DNA of 64,000 nt from Serratia surfactantfaciens (lineage in GTDB: Bacteria > Pseudomonadota > Gammaproteobacteria > Enterobacterales > Enterobacteriaceae). Below, in pieces: positions 1-9,218 of this stretch. The notes beneath the pieces were generated by a model. The model saw nothing but the letters and a program-made list of their open reading frames with translations. It was not told the DNA's origin and did no database searches. Both the position numbers and the translations under genes were made by a program. The stretch is from positions 4,216,001 to 4,280,000 of the forward strand of contig NZ_CP016948.1 of assembly GCF_001642805.2 (NCBI RefSeq), written 5' to 3'. Numbering within the stretch: the first letter of the stretch is position 1; every line of letters starts with the position of its first letter.

Positions 1-1
1 C

Positions 2-547
2 CCCTCGCTGCAAGGGCTGGCACCCGAACGGACGCTCTATCTCGGCACCTTCAGCAAGGTGCTGTTCCCGTCATTGCGGCTGGGTTACGCCATCGTGCCG
101 CCGCCGCTGGTCGACGCGTTTTGCGGCGCCAGGATCCTGATGGATCGCCATCCGCCCAGCGCAGATCAACACGTGCTGGCCGCCTTTATCGCCGAAGGGT
201 ATCTCGACCGGCATATCCGCAAAATGCGCGGCGTCTACGCCGAGAAACGCCGGGTGCTGATCGAGGCGATCAACGCGCATATCCCGGCCGAGTTGGCGAT
301 GGTGCAGCCCTGCGATCAGGGCATGCATATGGTGCTGTGGCTGAGGAAAGATCTCGACGACGCACAGATCGCCCTGCGCGCCAACCAAGCCGGGCTGGCG
401 CTGCGGGCGGTATCGCCGATGTATGCACCCGGCAACGGCGAACCGGGGCTGGTGCTGGGGTTGGGCGGTTATGCCGATCGCCAGGTACAACAGGCGGTGG
501 AGCGGCTCGCAGAGGTGATCCGAACATGCGCCCGCAACGGTGCCTAG
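2..547 (+). CDS. MocR-type (GntR/aminotransferase) regulator, C-terminal part
   Basis: This is the 3' end of a gene that begins before the window. The reading frame opens with a GTFSK motif whose lysine (codon 56-58) is the expected pyridoxal-phosphate Schiff-base residue. It continues through FPSLRLGY and the helical segment typical of the fold-type I aminotransferase half of MocR regulators. MocR proteins pair an N-terminal GntR winged helix, which would lie upstream, with this domain and usually control vitamin B6, amino-acid or transport genes. The converging EamA transporter next door would be a common kind of target, but that is inference. A free-standing aminotransferase cannot be fully excluded without the N-terminus. 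The stop codon interlocks with that of the opposite gene. Confidence 0.8.
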   Translation, partial: PSLQGLAPERTLYLGTFSKVLFPSLRLGYAIVPPPLVDAFCGARILMDRHPPSADQHVLAAFIAEGYLDRHIRKMRGVYAEKRRVLIEAINAHIPAELAMVQPCDQGMHMVLWLRKDLDDAQIALRANQAGLALRAVSPMYAPGNGEPGLVLGLGGYADRQVQQAVERLAEVIRTCARNGA

Positions 548-1461
548 CGGGAAAAACGTTTGGCGCCGAACACGCAAACTACCACGCCGGCCATCACGGC
601 GATCATCATCGGCTGAACGGTCTCATGCAGCAGCCAGCCCGCCAGCGCCAGGCCGAAAAACGGCTGCAGCAGCTGCAGCTGGCCAACCGCGGCGATGCCG
701 CCCTGCGCCAGGCCGCGATACCAGAAGATAAACCCGATCCACATGCTGAACACCGAGACATAAACCAACGACAGCCACGCCTTGCCGCTGACCACGGGCC
801 ATCCGGCCGGCGCCGCTAGCCAGGCGGCCGCCAGCGTCAACGGCAACGCCACCACCAGCGCCCAGGAGATCACCTGCCAGCCGCCGATCCGGCGCGACAG
901 CACCGCACCCTCGGCATAACCCAGGCCGCACAGCAGCACCGCCCCGACCATCAGCGCATCCCCCAGCCAGGAGCCGCCGCTCCCCTGGCTCAGTGCGAAG
1001 GCCCCCACCAGCGCGGCGCCGACGCCCGAAAACGCCCAAAAAGCGGGCTTGGGCCGCTCTCCGCCGCGCAAAACGCCAAAACCGGCGGTCGCCAGCGGCA
1101 GCAGGCCGATATACACCAGCGAGTGCGCCGAGGTGGTGTGCTGCAGCGCCAGCGCCGTCAGCAGCGGAAAACCGATGACCACGCCGAGCGCCACAAACAG
1201 CAGCGGCGCTAAATCGGCCCGCGTCGGCCGCGCCTGGCGGGTAAGCAGCAGTGCGCACAGGGCCAGCAAGGCGGCGATCGCCGCCCTGACCGCGGTCAAA
1301 AACAGCGGATCGAGCTCCAGCACTGCCACCCGGGTGGCGGGCAACGAGCCGCTGAAGATAATCATGCCGATGAAGCCGTTCATCCAGCCCTGAGCCGAAT
1401 GCCCGGCGGCGGGATGAGCGGTAGAGGTAACCACAAGAGTTTTTTCAGACTGGCTGTCCAT
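544..1461 (-). CDS. EamA/DMT-family transporter
   Basis: A 305-residue inner-membrane protein made of two EamA repeats, with about ten hydrophobic segments. The PALR/TRVAVLELDP region marks the first repeat and the SMWIGFIFWYRGLAQGG segment marks the second. DMT proteins export drugs, amino acids or metabolites; the substrate here is unknown. The chosen ATG at 1461 has GGAG ten bases upstream. An open frame runs 59 codons further upstream but has no membrane-protein character. The gene converges on the MocR regulator and the two stop codons share the bases CTAG. The 298 bases up to srfA hold the divergent promoter region; I recognise no operator there. Confidence 0.85.
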   Translation of the reverse strand: MDSQSEKTLVVTSTAHPAAGHSAQGWMNGFIGMIIFSGSLPATRVAVLELDPLFLTAVRAAIAALLALCALLLTRQARPTRADLAPLLFVALGVVIGFPLLTALALQHTTSAHSLVYIGLLPLATAGFGVLRGGERPKPAFWAFSGVGAALVGAFALSQGSGGSWLGDALMVGAVLLCGLGYAEGAVLSRRIGGWQVISWALVVALPLTLAAAWLAAPAGWPVVSGKAWLSLVYVSVFSMWIGFIFWYRGLAQGGIAAVGQLQLLQPFFGLALAGWLLHETVQPMMIAVMAGVVVCVFGAKRFSR

Positions 1462-1759
1462 GATGCGAACGCTCCGCACGCCTGAGGCATACCGAAATCG
1501 GCAACCCGCGAGGCGATGCCATAAGTGAAAGAGAACATCGTTCCCCAGCGCAGCTTGCCGGGGCTGCGTTCTATTTTTCAGATAAAGCGGTTCAGAGACA
1601 GGTCCAGATAGCGAGATTATCGCTGTACCGGTTAGCAAAGCGCGGCGCTAACGCCAAAGAAGGGCGTTTTTCGGGCTGTCCTTGGCCGTTTGGCGGCGCA
1701 GTCGGCGCGGTATCATGGACTTTTATGCGTTTTTGTAGAACAGGACAAGGTGCGGCGCC

Positions 1760-3010
1760 GTGGTGAAACCCTTCTTACGCAGTGGCAGTTTGGATGATGT
1801 GCTGGCTTTAGGCGAGAACGGGCAACCGGTCTACGCCTGCGCGCAGCAGCTGCGGGAAACCCTGCGCCTTCGCCGGCAGCAGCAGGCCGCCGACTGCCTG
1901 GCGATCCCGCAGCCGAACGAAAGCGGCACCCGCATCGACTGGTATGCACCCTTCCCCGGCAAGGTCACCTCCTGGCTGGCGGCGAGCGATGCCCAGCGAG
2001 CGCAGGCGGTGCGCCACCTGGAACACTGCCTGACGACCTTCCGCAGCCTGACGGAACAAACCCAGGCGACCGATCACCCCAGCCACCGCCTGTTCGGCGC
2101 GCTGCTGGCCAAAGCGATGCATATCCCCGATCCCAACCACGTCTATCTGGTGGACGACCGGCCGGTGCTGACCTTTTGGGGCTTTATCAAACCGCAGGCG
2201 CAGAGCCCGGACGATCCTTTGGCCTGCCTGCGGCCTGCCGAAACGGAAGTGGAAAAACCGGCGCCGATCGCCGCCGCCCCGCGCAAGCCGGCCATGGCCG
2301 AGCCGGTAACACCGGCTCCGGTAGCAGAACCTGAACCGGTGCCCACCCCGGCCGAAACCGTCGCGCCCCCGGTAGCCGCACGCCCACGCCGGCGCCGCGC
2401 TATCTGGATAGGGTTACCGCTCATGCTGCTACTGGGCGGCGCCTTGGCCGGCTGGCTGGGCCGTTCGCCGACCCCGCCTGCGCCAGAGCCGGCACCGCTG
2501 GCCGCAAAACCGCAGCCGGTGTCGCCGGTGAAGGCGGCCGCACCGTTGCCAAAACTGCACTTGCCGCTGGCACACGCGACGCTGATGCCGCCACCACCGG
2601 CGCCGGTCCTCCCGCAGCCGGTGGACAAAAACGCTCTGGTGCTGCCACCCGAAGCGGTAAAGGCCGGTTCCACCCGTTTTCTTAACGGCAAATGGCGCGC
2701 CACGGTGGCGCTGAAAGATCCGATCACCGGCAAACGCCCCAGCCTGCAATACCGTCTGAACGCGGGCAAGGGCAACGCCATCATCGCCTACGGCGACGGC
2801 GTCAGCTGCCGGGTGGCGGTCGAGGCCGGGCTGATGCAGTCCGGCAATCTAGTGATCAACAGCCGAACCAAGGCACGCTGCAGCGACGGCAGCCGCTACC
2901 AGATCCCGGAAATCGTCTGCCGCCAGGGCGAGACCGGGGCGGCGGAGTGCACCGGCCGCTACGATGCGGACACCACCTATCCCATGACGTTCAAGCGCGA
3001 GAGTAAATGA
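1760..3010 (+). CDS. srfA: SrfA family single-pass membrane protein
   Basis: First gene of srfABC, 416 residues. Residues 1-160 form a soluble, presumably cytoplasmic domain ending in a VYLVDDRPVLTFWGF stretch. Residues 160-209 are Pro/Ala-rich, RRRR at 210-213 is a cytoplasmic stop, and 214-233 is one transmembrane helix. A second Pro/Ala linker (235-297) leads to a C-terminal domain (about 300-416) with three cysteines that would be periplasmic. I chose the GTG at 1760, preceded by AAGG; the adjacent GTG at 1763 is also possible. The stop overlaps the srfB start (ATGA), implying translational coupling. The srf genes were named in Salmonella as factors regulated by SsrB; the biochemical function is not established. 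A role in anchoring SrfB and SrfC to the membrane is inference from topology. Confidence 0.85.
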   Translation: MVKPFLRSGSLDDVLALGENGQPVYACAQQLRETLRLRRQQQAADCLAIPQPNESGTRIDWYAPFPGKVTSWLAASDAQRAQAVRHLEHCLTTFRSLTEQTQATDHPSHRLFGALLAKAMHIPDPNHVYLVDDRPVLTFWGFIKPQAQSPDDPLACLRPAETEVEKPAPIAAAPRKPAMAEPVTPAPVAEPEPVPTPAETVAPPVAARPRRRRAIWIGLPLMLLLGGALAGWLGRSPTPPAPEPAPLAAKPQPVSPVKAAAPLPKLHLPLAHATLMPPPPAPVLPQPVDKNALVLPPEAVKAGSTRFLNGKWRATVALKDPITGKRPSLQYRLNAGKGNAIIAYGDGVSCRVAVEAGLMQSGNLVINSRTKARCSDGSRYQIPEIVCRQGETGAAECTGRYDADTTYPMTFKRESK

Positions 3011-5955
3011 TGCTGGCACCCCTTACGGACTACAAACACGGCATTACGCTGATTCAGGACAGTGGCATCCAGTTTCTGGACTTTGCCCTGACGCCGCTGC
3101 TGGACGCCGAGTTTCCCGGCAAATTCGTGCGCAAGACCGCCAGTGGCCCGTTGCTGCGCCTGCAATGGGAGGCCGAGAGCGGCAAATACCAGTTGCCGGC
3201 CGAAGGCGGACAGGCCGCCGAGGTGGTACGGCCGGAGTTCAGCTACCCGCTGCAGCAGTCGCTGCGCCTGCTGGATAAGCTCTGGCTGCCGTTGCCGTTC
3301 CTGCGCCACACCCCGGCGGGCGTGTTTTTATCAGGCCCGGATAACTGGGCGCGCCTGCAGGTGGTGCAGTTGGATGAGCCGGATCAGGACGGTCATCTGC
3401 TGCGCGTGGTGCTGGCCTTCGACACCCGCGCCGCCGCGCCCGCCCAGGAAGCGCTGGCGCCGGGCGAGAGCGATCTCGGCGCCGGCCTTAACTTCGCGCT
3501 GGCGCACCGCAATCACGAGCTGGGCGAGTTTCTCGATCTGACCTGGGTGGACGGCTGGCTGCGCGAGGCGTTCAGCCAGCGCGCCGTCGAGCTGGAACAA
3601 CGCGCCGAGGCGGAGATCAACGCCGGGCTGAAAACCTTCGAGTACCAGGCGCACTACCTCAACCTGCTGCACATGCTCGGCCATCAGCTGGCGGTGCCGC
3701 AGATAAAAATGGCGGCTGCGACGCTGCAACAGCCGGCGATCGACGTCGATCTGGTGCTGGACGTCGGCAACTCTCACACCTGCGGCGTATTGGTCGAAGA
3801 CCATCCGGAAGAGAGCAACGGCCTGAAGCAAACCTATGAGCTGCAGCTGCGATCGCTGTCCGAACCGCATCGCGTCTATAACGAACTGTTCGAGAGTCGG
3901 GTGGAGTTTTCTCAGGCCGTCTTCGGCAAGCCGCATTTGTCTTTCCAGAGCGGGCGCGACGACGCCTTCCAATGGCCCTCCATCACCCGGGTCGGCCGCG
4001 AAGCCGCGCAATTGGCGCAGCGACGCGAAGGGCATGAAGGCACCACCGGCATCTCCAGCCCGCGCCGCTATCTGTGGGATGAGGAGCGCTATGCGCCCGG
4101 CTGGCGCTTCAACGAACGGCACGAACCGATGGCCGCCGCCGCGCCGTTGACCACGCTGATCAACGATGAGGGCATACCGCTGTCCGCCCTGCCGACGGCG
4201 CAACGGCTGCCGGTATTCGCCGCCCATTACAGCCGCAGTGCGGTGATGAGCCTGATGTTGAGCGAGCTGTTGGCGCAGGCGCTGATGCAGATCAACAGCA
4301 TCGCCCAGCGCAGCCGCATGCCGAACGCCGCCGCACCGCGCCGTCTGCGCGCCATCATTCTGACGCTGCCTTCGGCGATGCCAAAGCCGGAGCGCGAACT
4401 CTTCCGCCGCCGAATGCAGGAAGCGATCGGGCTGGTGTGGAAAGCCCTCGGCTGGCACCCGCAGGATGCGCCGTTCGACGGCGAACACACCCGCTTCCCG
4501 GCGCCGCAGGTGCAGATCGAGTGGGACGAAGCCACCTGCGGCCAGATGGTCTATCTGTACAACGAAACCCAGGTGAACTTCGCCGGCCGCACCGATGCCT
4601 TCTTCGCCGCCATGGCGCGGCCCGATCGGCCGCTGGCGCCGGGTGAACAGGCCGGCAAGACATTGCGCATCGCCTCTATCGACATTGGCGGCGGCACCAC
4701 GGATCTGGCGATTACGCACTACTCGCTCGACGACGGCGTGGGCAGCAACATAAAAATCAATCCGCGCCTGCTGTTCCGCGAGGGCTTTAAGGTCGCCGGC
4801 GACGACATCCTGCTGGACATCATTCAGCAGTTTGTCCTGCCCGCCGTACAACAGGCGTTCGAGGCCGCCGGCGTGAGCGCCGCAGCGGCGCTGATGGATA
4901 AGCTGTTCGGCAACGAAGGGCGCATGGACGGGCTATCCACCCTGCGCCAACAGGCCGCGCTGCAGATTTTCATGCCCGCCGGGCGCGCGCTGCTCGGTGC
5001 CTATGAAGAATACGATCCGCTGGACAGCCGCGCGGAAATCGCCGCCAGCCTCGGCGATCTGCTGCCGCAACGGCCGACGCCGCAGGTGCTGGCGTTTATC
5101 AACGGCGAAGTGCAACGCGAAGCCGACAGCGACGCCTTCGATATCCTGCACACGCCGCTGGTGATCCGTCTGGCCGACCTGCACGCCGCCTTCTTGTCCG
5201 ATCGCATCGGCATCGGCCACTGTCTGCGCCTGCTGGCCGAAGTGGTGGCGCTGTATACCTGCGACGTACTGCTGCTGACCGGCCGCCCGGCGCGCTTCCC
5301 CGGCGTACAGGCGCTGCTGCGCCACCTGCAGCCGCTGCCCGCCAGCCGCATTCTGCCGCTTGAGGGCTATCACACCCGCAGCTGGTATCCGTTTAACAAA
5401 CGCGGCCGCATCGACAATCCCAAATCCACCGCCGCCGTGGGCGCCATGCTGTGCCTGCTGGCGATCGATCTACGGCTGGAAAGCTTTTACTTCAACGTCG
5501 GGGATTTCCAGCCCTATTCCACCATTCGCTATCTGGGCATGCTGGACGGCAACAACATGCTGGCGGACGATAACGTCTACTACCGCGACATCGATCTGGA
5601 TCGCGCCGATTTCGCGCTCGACCCCGCCGGCAGCTTCCAGCTGCGCGGCCCGCTGCGTTTGGGCTTCCGCCAGCTGGACAACGAACGCTGGCCGGCCTCG
5701 CCGCTCTATACGCTGACCATCAATGACACCCAGCTGGCGCGCAAGCTGGCCGGCGACGCGGTGATCAGTCTGCGGCTGGCCATCACCGCCAGCGCCGAAC
5801 AGGGCGCTGAGAGCGTCAAGATCGCGCAGGCGCTGCTGGCCGACGGCAGCCCCGTCCCGGCGCACCACCTGCAACTGAAACTCAATACCCTGGCTGCCAG
5901 CGCCTCCGGTGCGACCCACTACTGGATAGACAGCGGGAGCATTTACCCACGATGA
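3007..5955 (+). CDS. srfB: SrfB, actin/Hsp70-fold ATPase-like protein
   Basis: A 982-residue soluble protein recognisable as SrfB. Three motifs of the actin/Hsp70/ASKHA ATPase fold are visible in the right order. LDVGNSHTCG at 251-260 resembles the phosphate-1 loop. DIGGGTTD at 559-566 is a textbook phosphate-2 loop. The LLLTGRP segment around residues 755-761 fits the adenosine motif. The first 240 residues are a separate N-terminal domain, and a large insertion lies between the phosphate loops. It has no signal peptide or transmembrane helix, so it acts in the cytoplasm. It is coupled by ATGA overlaps to srfA upstream and srfC downstream. Databases often label it a virulence factor from the Salmonella name; nucleotide binding or polymerisation is inference from the motifs. 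Confidence 0.88.
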   Translation: MMLAPLTDYKHGITLIQDSGIQFLDFALTPLLDAEFPGKFVRKTASGPLLRLQWEAESGKYQLPAEGGQAAEVVRPEFSYPLQQSLRLLDKLWLPLPFLRHTPAGVFLSGPDNWARLQVVQLDEPDQDGHLLRVVLAFDTRAAAPAQEALAPGESDLGAGLNFALAHRNHELGEFLDLTWVDGWLREAFSQRAVELEQRAEAEINAGLKTFEYQAHYLNLLHMLGHQLAVPQIKMAAATLQQPAIDVDLVLDVGNSHTCGVLVEDHPEESNGLKQTYELQLRSLSEPHRVYNELFESRVEFSQAVFGKPHLSFQSGRDDAFQWPSITRVGREAAQLAQRREGHEGTTGISSPRRYLWDEERYAPGWRFNERHEPMAAAAPLTTLINDEGIPLSALPTAQRLPVFAAHYSRSAVMSLMLSELLAQALMQINSIAQRSRMPNAAAPRRLRAIILTLPSAMPKPERELFRRRMQEAIGLVWKALGWHPQDAPFDGEHTRFPAPQVQIEWDEATCGQMVYLYNETQVNFAGRTDAFFAAMARPDRPLAPGEQAGKTLRIASIDIGGGTTDLAITHYSLDDGVGSNIKINPRLLFREGFKVAGDDILLDIIQQFVLPAVQQAFEAAGVSAAAALMDKLFGNEGRMDGLSTLRQQAALQIFMPAGRALLGAYEEYDPLDSRAEIAASLGDLLPQRPTPQVLAFINGEVQREADSDAFDILHTPLVIRLADLHAAFLSDRIGIGHCLRLLAEVVALYTCDVLLLTGRPARFPGVQALLRHLQPLPASRILPLEGYHTRSWYPFNKRGRIDNPKSTAAVGAMLCLLAIDLRLESFYFNVGDFQPYSTIRYLGMLDGNNMLADDNVYYRDIDLDRADFALDPAGSFQLRGPLRLGFRQLDNERWPASPLYTLTINDTQLARKLAGDAVISLRLAITASAEQGAESVKIAQALLADGSPVPAHHLQLKLNTLAASASGATHYWIDSGSIYPR

Positions 5956-8144
5956 ACACACAAACCTTCGCCCCAGCGGCCCCGAATAACGCGCTCAGCG
6001 CCGGCATTTTGCAGGCGATCGACTGGGTGGACGCCGCACGCCGCCAATCCCCCCGCCTGGAGCGGGAGGCCGATCGCCTGATACAGCGTCTGCGCCGTTG
6101 CCATAACCGCGCCGCCCGGTTGGAAAACACCCGGCCTGCGCAGCTCGCCATCGGTTTGTATGGCCACAACGCCGCCGCCAAAAACCATTTACTGGCGGCG
6201 CTGGCGCCGGGCGCAAAGCGCTTCAACGCGGACATTTCGCTCGCGGTGCGCTACTGCACGGCGGCCGAAGCGGGCCCCGCCGAGTATCCGATCGCCCTCG
6301 CCCTGCTCAATGAAGCGCAGTGGCTGGCCATCACGCTCGACGCCGCGGCGATGAGCGGCTTCCGCCCGGACTGGGACGCCCGCGCGATCGCCGACCATCT
6401 GCAGACGCTGGCGCGCCATCGCCAGACGATCGCCGTCGACGGCCTTGACGGCAACGATGTGCTGGCGCTGTGGGACAGCCTGCGCCGCCACGGCGGCAAA
6501 GCACAACACACGCTGGACAGGCACTTCTGGCCGCAGGCGGTGACGCTGGCGCCGCAGTTGAGCATCGACGATCGCGCGCGCCTGTTTGCGCCGCTGTGGG
6601 GGGAGGAGCCGACGCTGACGGCGCGTTATCGCCAGTTGGCGCACGCGCTGCAGGCCCTCGGCGGCAGCCGGCAGGTTCACGCTCCGCGCCGCGCGCTGGC
6701 GCTGCTGACGGCGAGCACCGCGCCGGAAAACGCCGCGTTCGCCGTGCTGACCGAACAAGGCGATGAGCGGGAGGTTGGGCTAAGCGATCTGGCCTGGCTG
6801 ACCGCTGAAGTGACCACCGCCCTGCCGCCGGCGGCGCAGGCAGGCCTGCCCGCCGACGTAGCCCTGATCGACCTGCCCGGCAGCCGCAGCTGCCCGCAGG
6901 CAGAACCGACGCAGCGCCTGCAGCAGGCGAAGCGCGCCCATTTGCTGACCCGCGGTGCGGACGGCCTGCACACCAGCCTGCTGCTGGTGACCGATGCCGC
7001 CGCAACGCCGCAGGACGCCGCGCGCATCGGCCAGGCGCTCGCCGGCTGGGTCGACCACACCCAGGGGGAAACCCCGGCGCTGCGCCAGCGCCGCAAGCCC
7101 GGTTTAATCTGGGCTATCACGCCGTTCGACCAACGCCAGGAAGGCAAATCACGCCCCGACGACGCCGTTCAGCGCCAGGTCGGCGAACCCGGTGACAGCT
7201 GGGCCACGCTGCTGGCGCTGGATGAGCAGGATTGCCGCCGCATGGTGAACTACCTGGCCGCACAGGCGCGCCCGGCCCACAAGCAAGCGCGCTTGCTCGA
7301 GCTGCGCGAAGAGTTGCAGCGCGAGCTGACGGAAAGCCTGCTCGGCAACTGGCTCACCGCCGCCGATCCGCACGCGACCCAACAACGCGCCCAACAGCTG
7401 CTGCGCGCGCTGCAGGCGCAGGCCGGCCGCCACGGCGAACTGCTGGAACGATTGTTGCCCCAGCGCGATACGCTGCGCCAGCTCTATCAGCAACAGCAGC
7501 ACGCCGCGCCGACCCCGACGGCGACGCCTTCACCGTTCGGACTGGATATCGATCTGTTCGGCGCACAAGAACCCGCGGCGGCGGGCGGACAACCGGCATC
7601 GCCTTTTGCCGCGCGAATCTTCGCAGACTGGATCAATCATCTGCGCGCACTGCCGGACAACCGGCAGCTGTTGGACCTGCTCGGCGTCGACAAACCGCAC
7701 CTCGAACTGTTGGTCGATGCGCTGATCGGCGCCGCCTGCCGCCTGCAGCTCGATGATGAGCTGCAGCGCGCACTGTGCGCCGGCGGCCTGCCGGAACAAG
7801 GGGAAGATCGGCAGATCAGCCAGGCGTTGGCGCTGCTGGGCGACTTCGTCGCCTGGCTCGGCTTCCAGCGGCGCGATGCGGCAACGCGCCCCGAGAGCCG
7901 CGTCAACCCCGGCCAGCCGATCTTTACCCCGCCGCCGCAGCCGGCAGTGGACTGGAGCGGCCAGCAGCGGCTCACCCGGCTGGCGCCGACGCCGACCAAA
8001 AATACCGCGTTTTATATCTATGACTGGCTGATCGGCCTGCAGACCTTGCTGGCGGAGAATGCGGCGCAGGCGCAGCCCGCGCTGGCAGACGAGCAGCGCG
8101 CCGAGCTGGCGGCGATCGTCGCCGCCCTGCGCGCTGTACCGTAG
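5952..8144 (+). CDS. srfC: SrfC, P-loop/GTPase-like protein
   Basis: A 730-residue soluble protein recognised as SrfC. Its N-terminal third has a degenerate nucleotide-binding fold. AIGLYGHNAAAKN (66-78) aligns with a Walker A loop but lacks the glycine before the lysine and has Asn in place of Ser/Thr. LIDLPG (305-310) matches the DxPG switch II of dynamin-like GTPases. IWAITPFDQ (about residues 387-395) sits where a G4 motif would be. The rest is helical and Gln/Leu/Arg-rich, with a low-complexity stretch at about 512-545, as expected of a dynamin-like stalk. The start overlaps the srfB stop. Whether the P-loop still binds nucleotide is open. It is the last gene of the operon; a LysR gene converges after 33 bases. 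Confidence 0.85.
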   Translation: MNTQTFAPAAPNNALSAGILQAIDWVDAARRQSPRLEREADRLIQRLRRCHNRAARLENTRPAQLAIGLYGHNAAAKNHLLAALAPGAKRFNADISLAVRYCTAAEAGPAEYPIALALLNEAQWLAITLDAAAMSGFRPDWDARAIADHLQTLARHRQTIAVDGLDGNDVLALWDSLRRHGGKAQHTLDRHFWPQAVTLAPQLSIDDRARLFAPLWGEEPTLTARYRQLAHALQALGGSRQVHAPRRALALLTASTAPENAAFAVLTEQGDEREVGLSDLAWLTAEVTTALPPAAQAGLPADVALIDLPGSRSCPQAEPTQRLQQAKRAHLLTRGADGLHTSLLLVTDAAATPQDAARIGQALAGWVDHTQGETPALRQRRKPGLIWAITPFDQRQEGKSRPDDAVQRQVGEPGDSWATLLALDEQDCRRMVNYLAAQARPAHKQARLLELREELQRELTESLLGNWLTAADPHATQQRAQQLLRALQAQAGRHGELLERLLPQRDTLRQLYQQQQHAAPTPTATPSPFGLDIDLFGAQEPAAAGGQPASPFAARIFADWINHLRALPDNRQLLDLLGVDKPHLELLVDALIGAACRLQLDDELQRALCAGGLPEQGEDRQISQALALLGDFVAWLGFQRRDAATRPESRVNPGQPIFTPPPQPAVDWSGQQRLTRLAPTPTKNTAFYIYDWLIGLQTLLAENAAQAQPALADEQRAELAAIVAALRAVP

Positions 8145-8177
8145 CGGACACAATCCGGGTCGGACACCGCCGCGCAG

Positions 8178-9077
8178 TTAGTGGCAGGCCGGCCCGGCCG
8201 ACATCACTTCGCGGAAATGGGTGACCAGCGGGCGCAGGTTGGCCTTGTGCCACACTGCCCACAGCTGCGTGGTGTATTGCATCCAGGGCAGTTCGCGCAG
8301 CACCACGCCCTGCGGCGCGTTATGCCGCAAGCTGTGCTGGATCAGCGTCATCCCCAACCCGGCGGCGACCAGCCCCAGCGCGGTCAGCGGCTCGCCCGCT
8401 TCCAGTCGAATATCCGGATCGAACCCGGCCTTCACGCAGGCCGCCACGAAGTCGTCGCGCGAATGGGCATCCTCTTTGTGGATCACCGAGATCCAGGCCT
8501 GATCGGTGAGATCCGCCGGCTGCAGCTTTTCCCTGTCCGCCAGCGGATGCGTCTGCGGCAGGGCCAGCAGCATGCGATCGTCCAACACCTGCGTATAGTC
8601 TAAATCCTGATCGTCGCGATCCGGCGCCGTATTGACCAGCGCTACATCCAGGCTACGCTGCCGCAGCCCTTCCAGCTGCATGGAAGAAGGCTGGCTGTAA
8701 AGTACGATGTGCACATCCGGCCGGGAAACCCGCAGCGATCGCAATGCGTTCGACAAGACGCCGGAGTGCATCGCATTTTCGATATAGCCGATGCACAGCC
8801 CGCCGTCCTCCCCCCGTCCCAAGCGGCGTCCGAGCGACTCGAGCCGGTTGGCGTGCGTCAATAGCGCGCGGGTTTCGGCCAGAAACGTCTGGCCGTCGGC
8901 GGTCAGGCGGATGCGTTGCTGATTGCGCTCAAACAACATCAACCCGAGGCGCTCCTCAAGCTGGGAAATCTGCCGGCTCAGTGGTGACTGGGAAATGTGC
9001 AACCGTTCGGCGGCGCGGCCGACGTGCTCTTCTTCCGCCACCGCGACGAAGTATTTCAACTGGCGTAAATCGATCAT
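8178..9077 (-). CDS. LysR-family transcriptional regulator
   Basis: 299 residues. The N-terminal winged helix reads IDLRQLKYFVAVAEE with the recognition segment ISQSPLSRQISQLEERLG, typical of the LysR family, and is followed by a periplasmic-binding-like effector domain. The ATG at 9077 is preceded by AAGG at a seven-base spacing; an upstream in-frame Met adds 20 atypical residues. It is transcribed divergently from the aldo/keto reductase operon and most likely controls it, as LysR regulators usually control the adjacent divergent operon. The effector is unknown. Confidence 0.9.
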   Translation of the reverse strand: MIDLRQLKYFVAVAEEEHVGRAAERLHISQSPLSRQISQLEERLGLMLFERNQQRIRLTADGQTFLAETRALLTHANRLESLGRRLGRGEDGGLCIGYIENAMHSGVLSNALRSLRVSRPDVHIVLYSQPSSMQLEGLRQRSLDVALVNTAPDRDDQDLDYTQVLDDRMLLALPQTHPLADREKLQPADLTDQAWISVIHKEDAHSRDDFVAACVKAGFDPDIRLEAGEPLTALGLVAAGLGMTLIQHSLRHNAPQGVVLRELPWMQYTTQLWAVWHKANLRPLVTHFREVMSAGPACH

Positions 9078-9089
9078 GTGAGACCTTAA

Positions 9090-9117
9090 AGGACTTAACT
9101 TAGACAAATTATGTCCT
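9090..9117. promoter_or_regulatory. Candidate LysR operator in divergent promoter
   Basis: Imperfect inverted repeat: AGGACTTAAC and ATTATGTCCT, matching at 8 of 10 arm positions, with an eight-base spacer. It starts 13 bases upstream of the LysR start codon and about 100 bases upstream of the aldo/keto reductase start. That is the usual location for a LysR regulator to repress itself and activate its neighbour. Assignment to this regulator is inference. Confidence 0.4.
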
Positions 9118-9218
9118 ATCAAGTCACAACTTGCCACGTTATCTTTAGCCTCGTGACGGGGCAGACGCGGTATGCGCCCCCCAATTTCCCTGAAAAGATA
9201 ATGTATTGAGGATTCACC

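Noticed and set aside
7488..7590. Gln/Ala/Pro/Thr-rich stretch in srfC as a possible frameshift or recent insertion
   Set aside because: The frame is continuous with normal downstream coding; it reads as a low-complexity linker.
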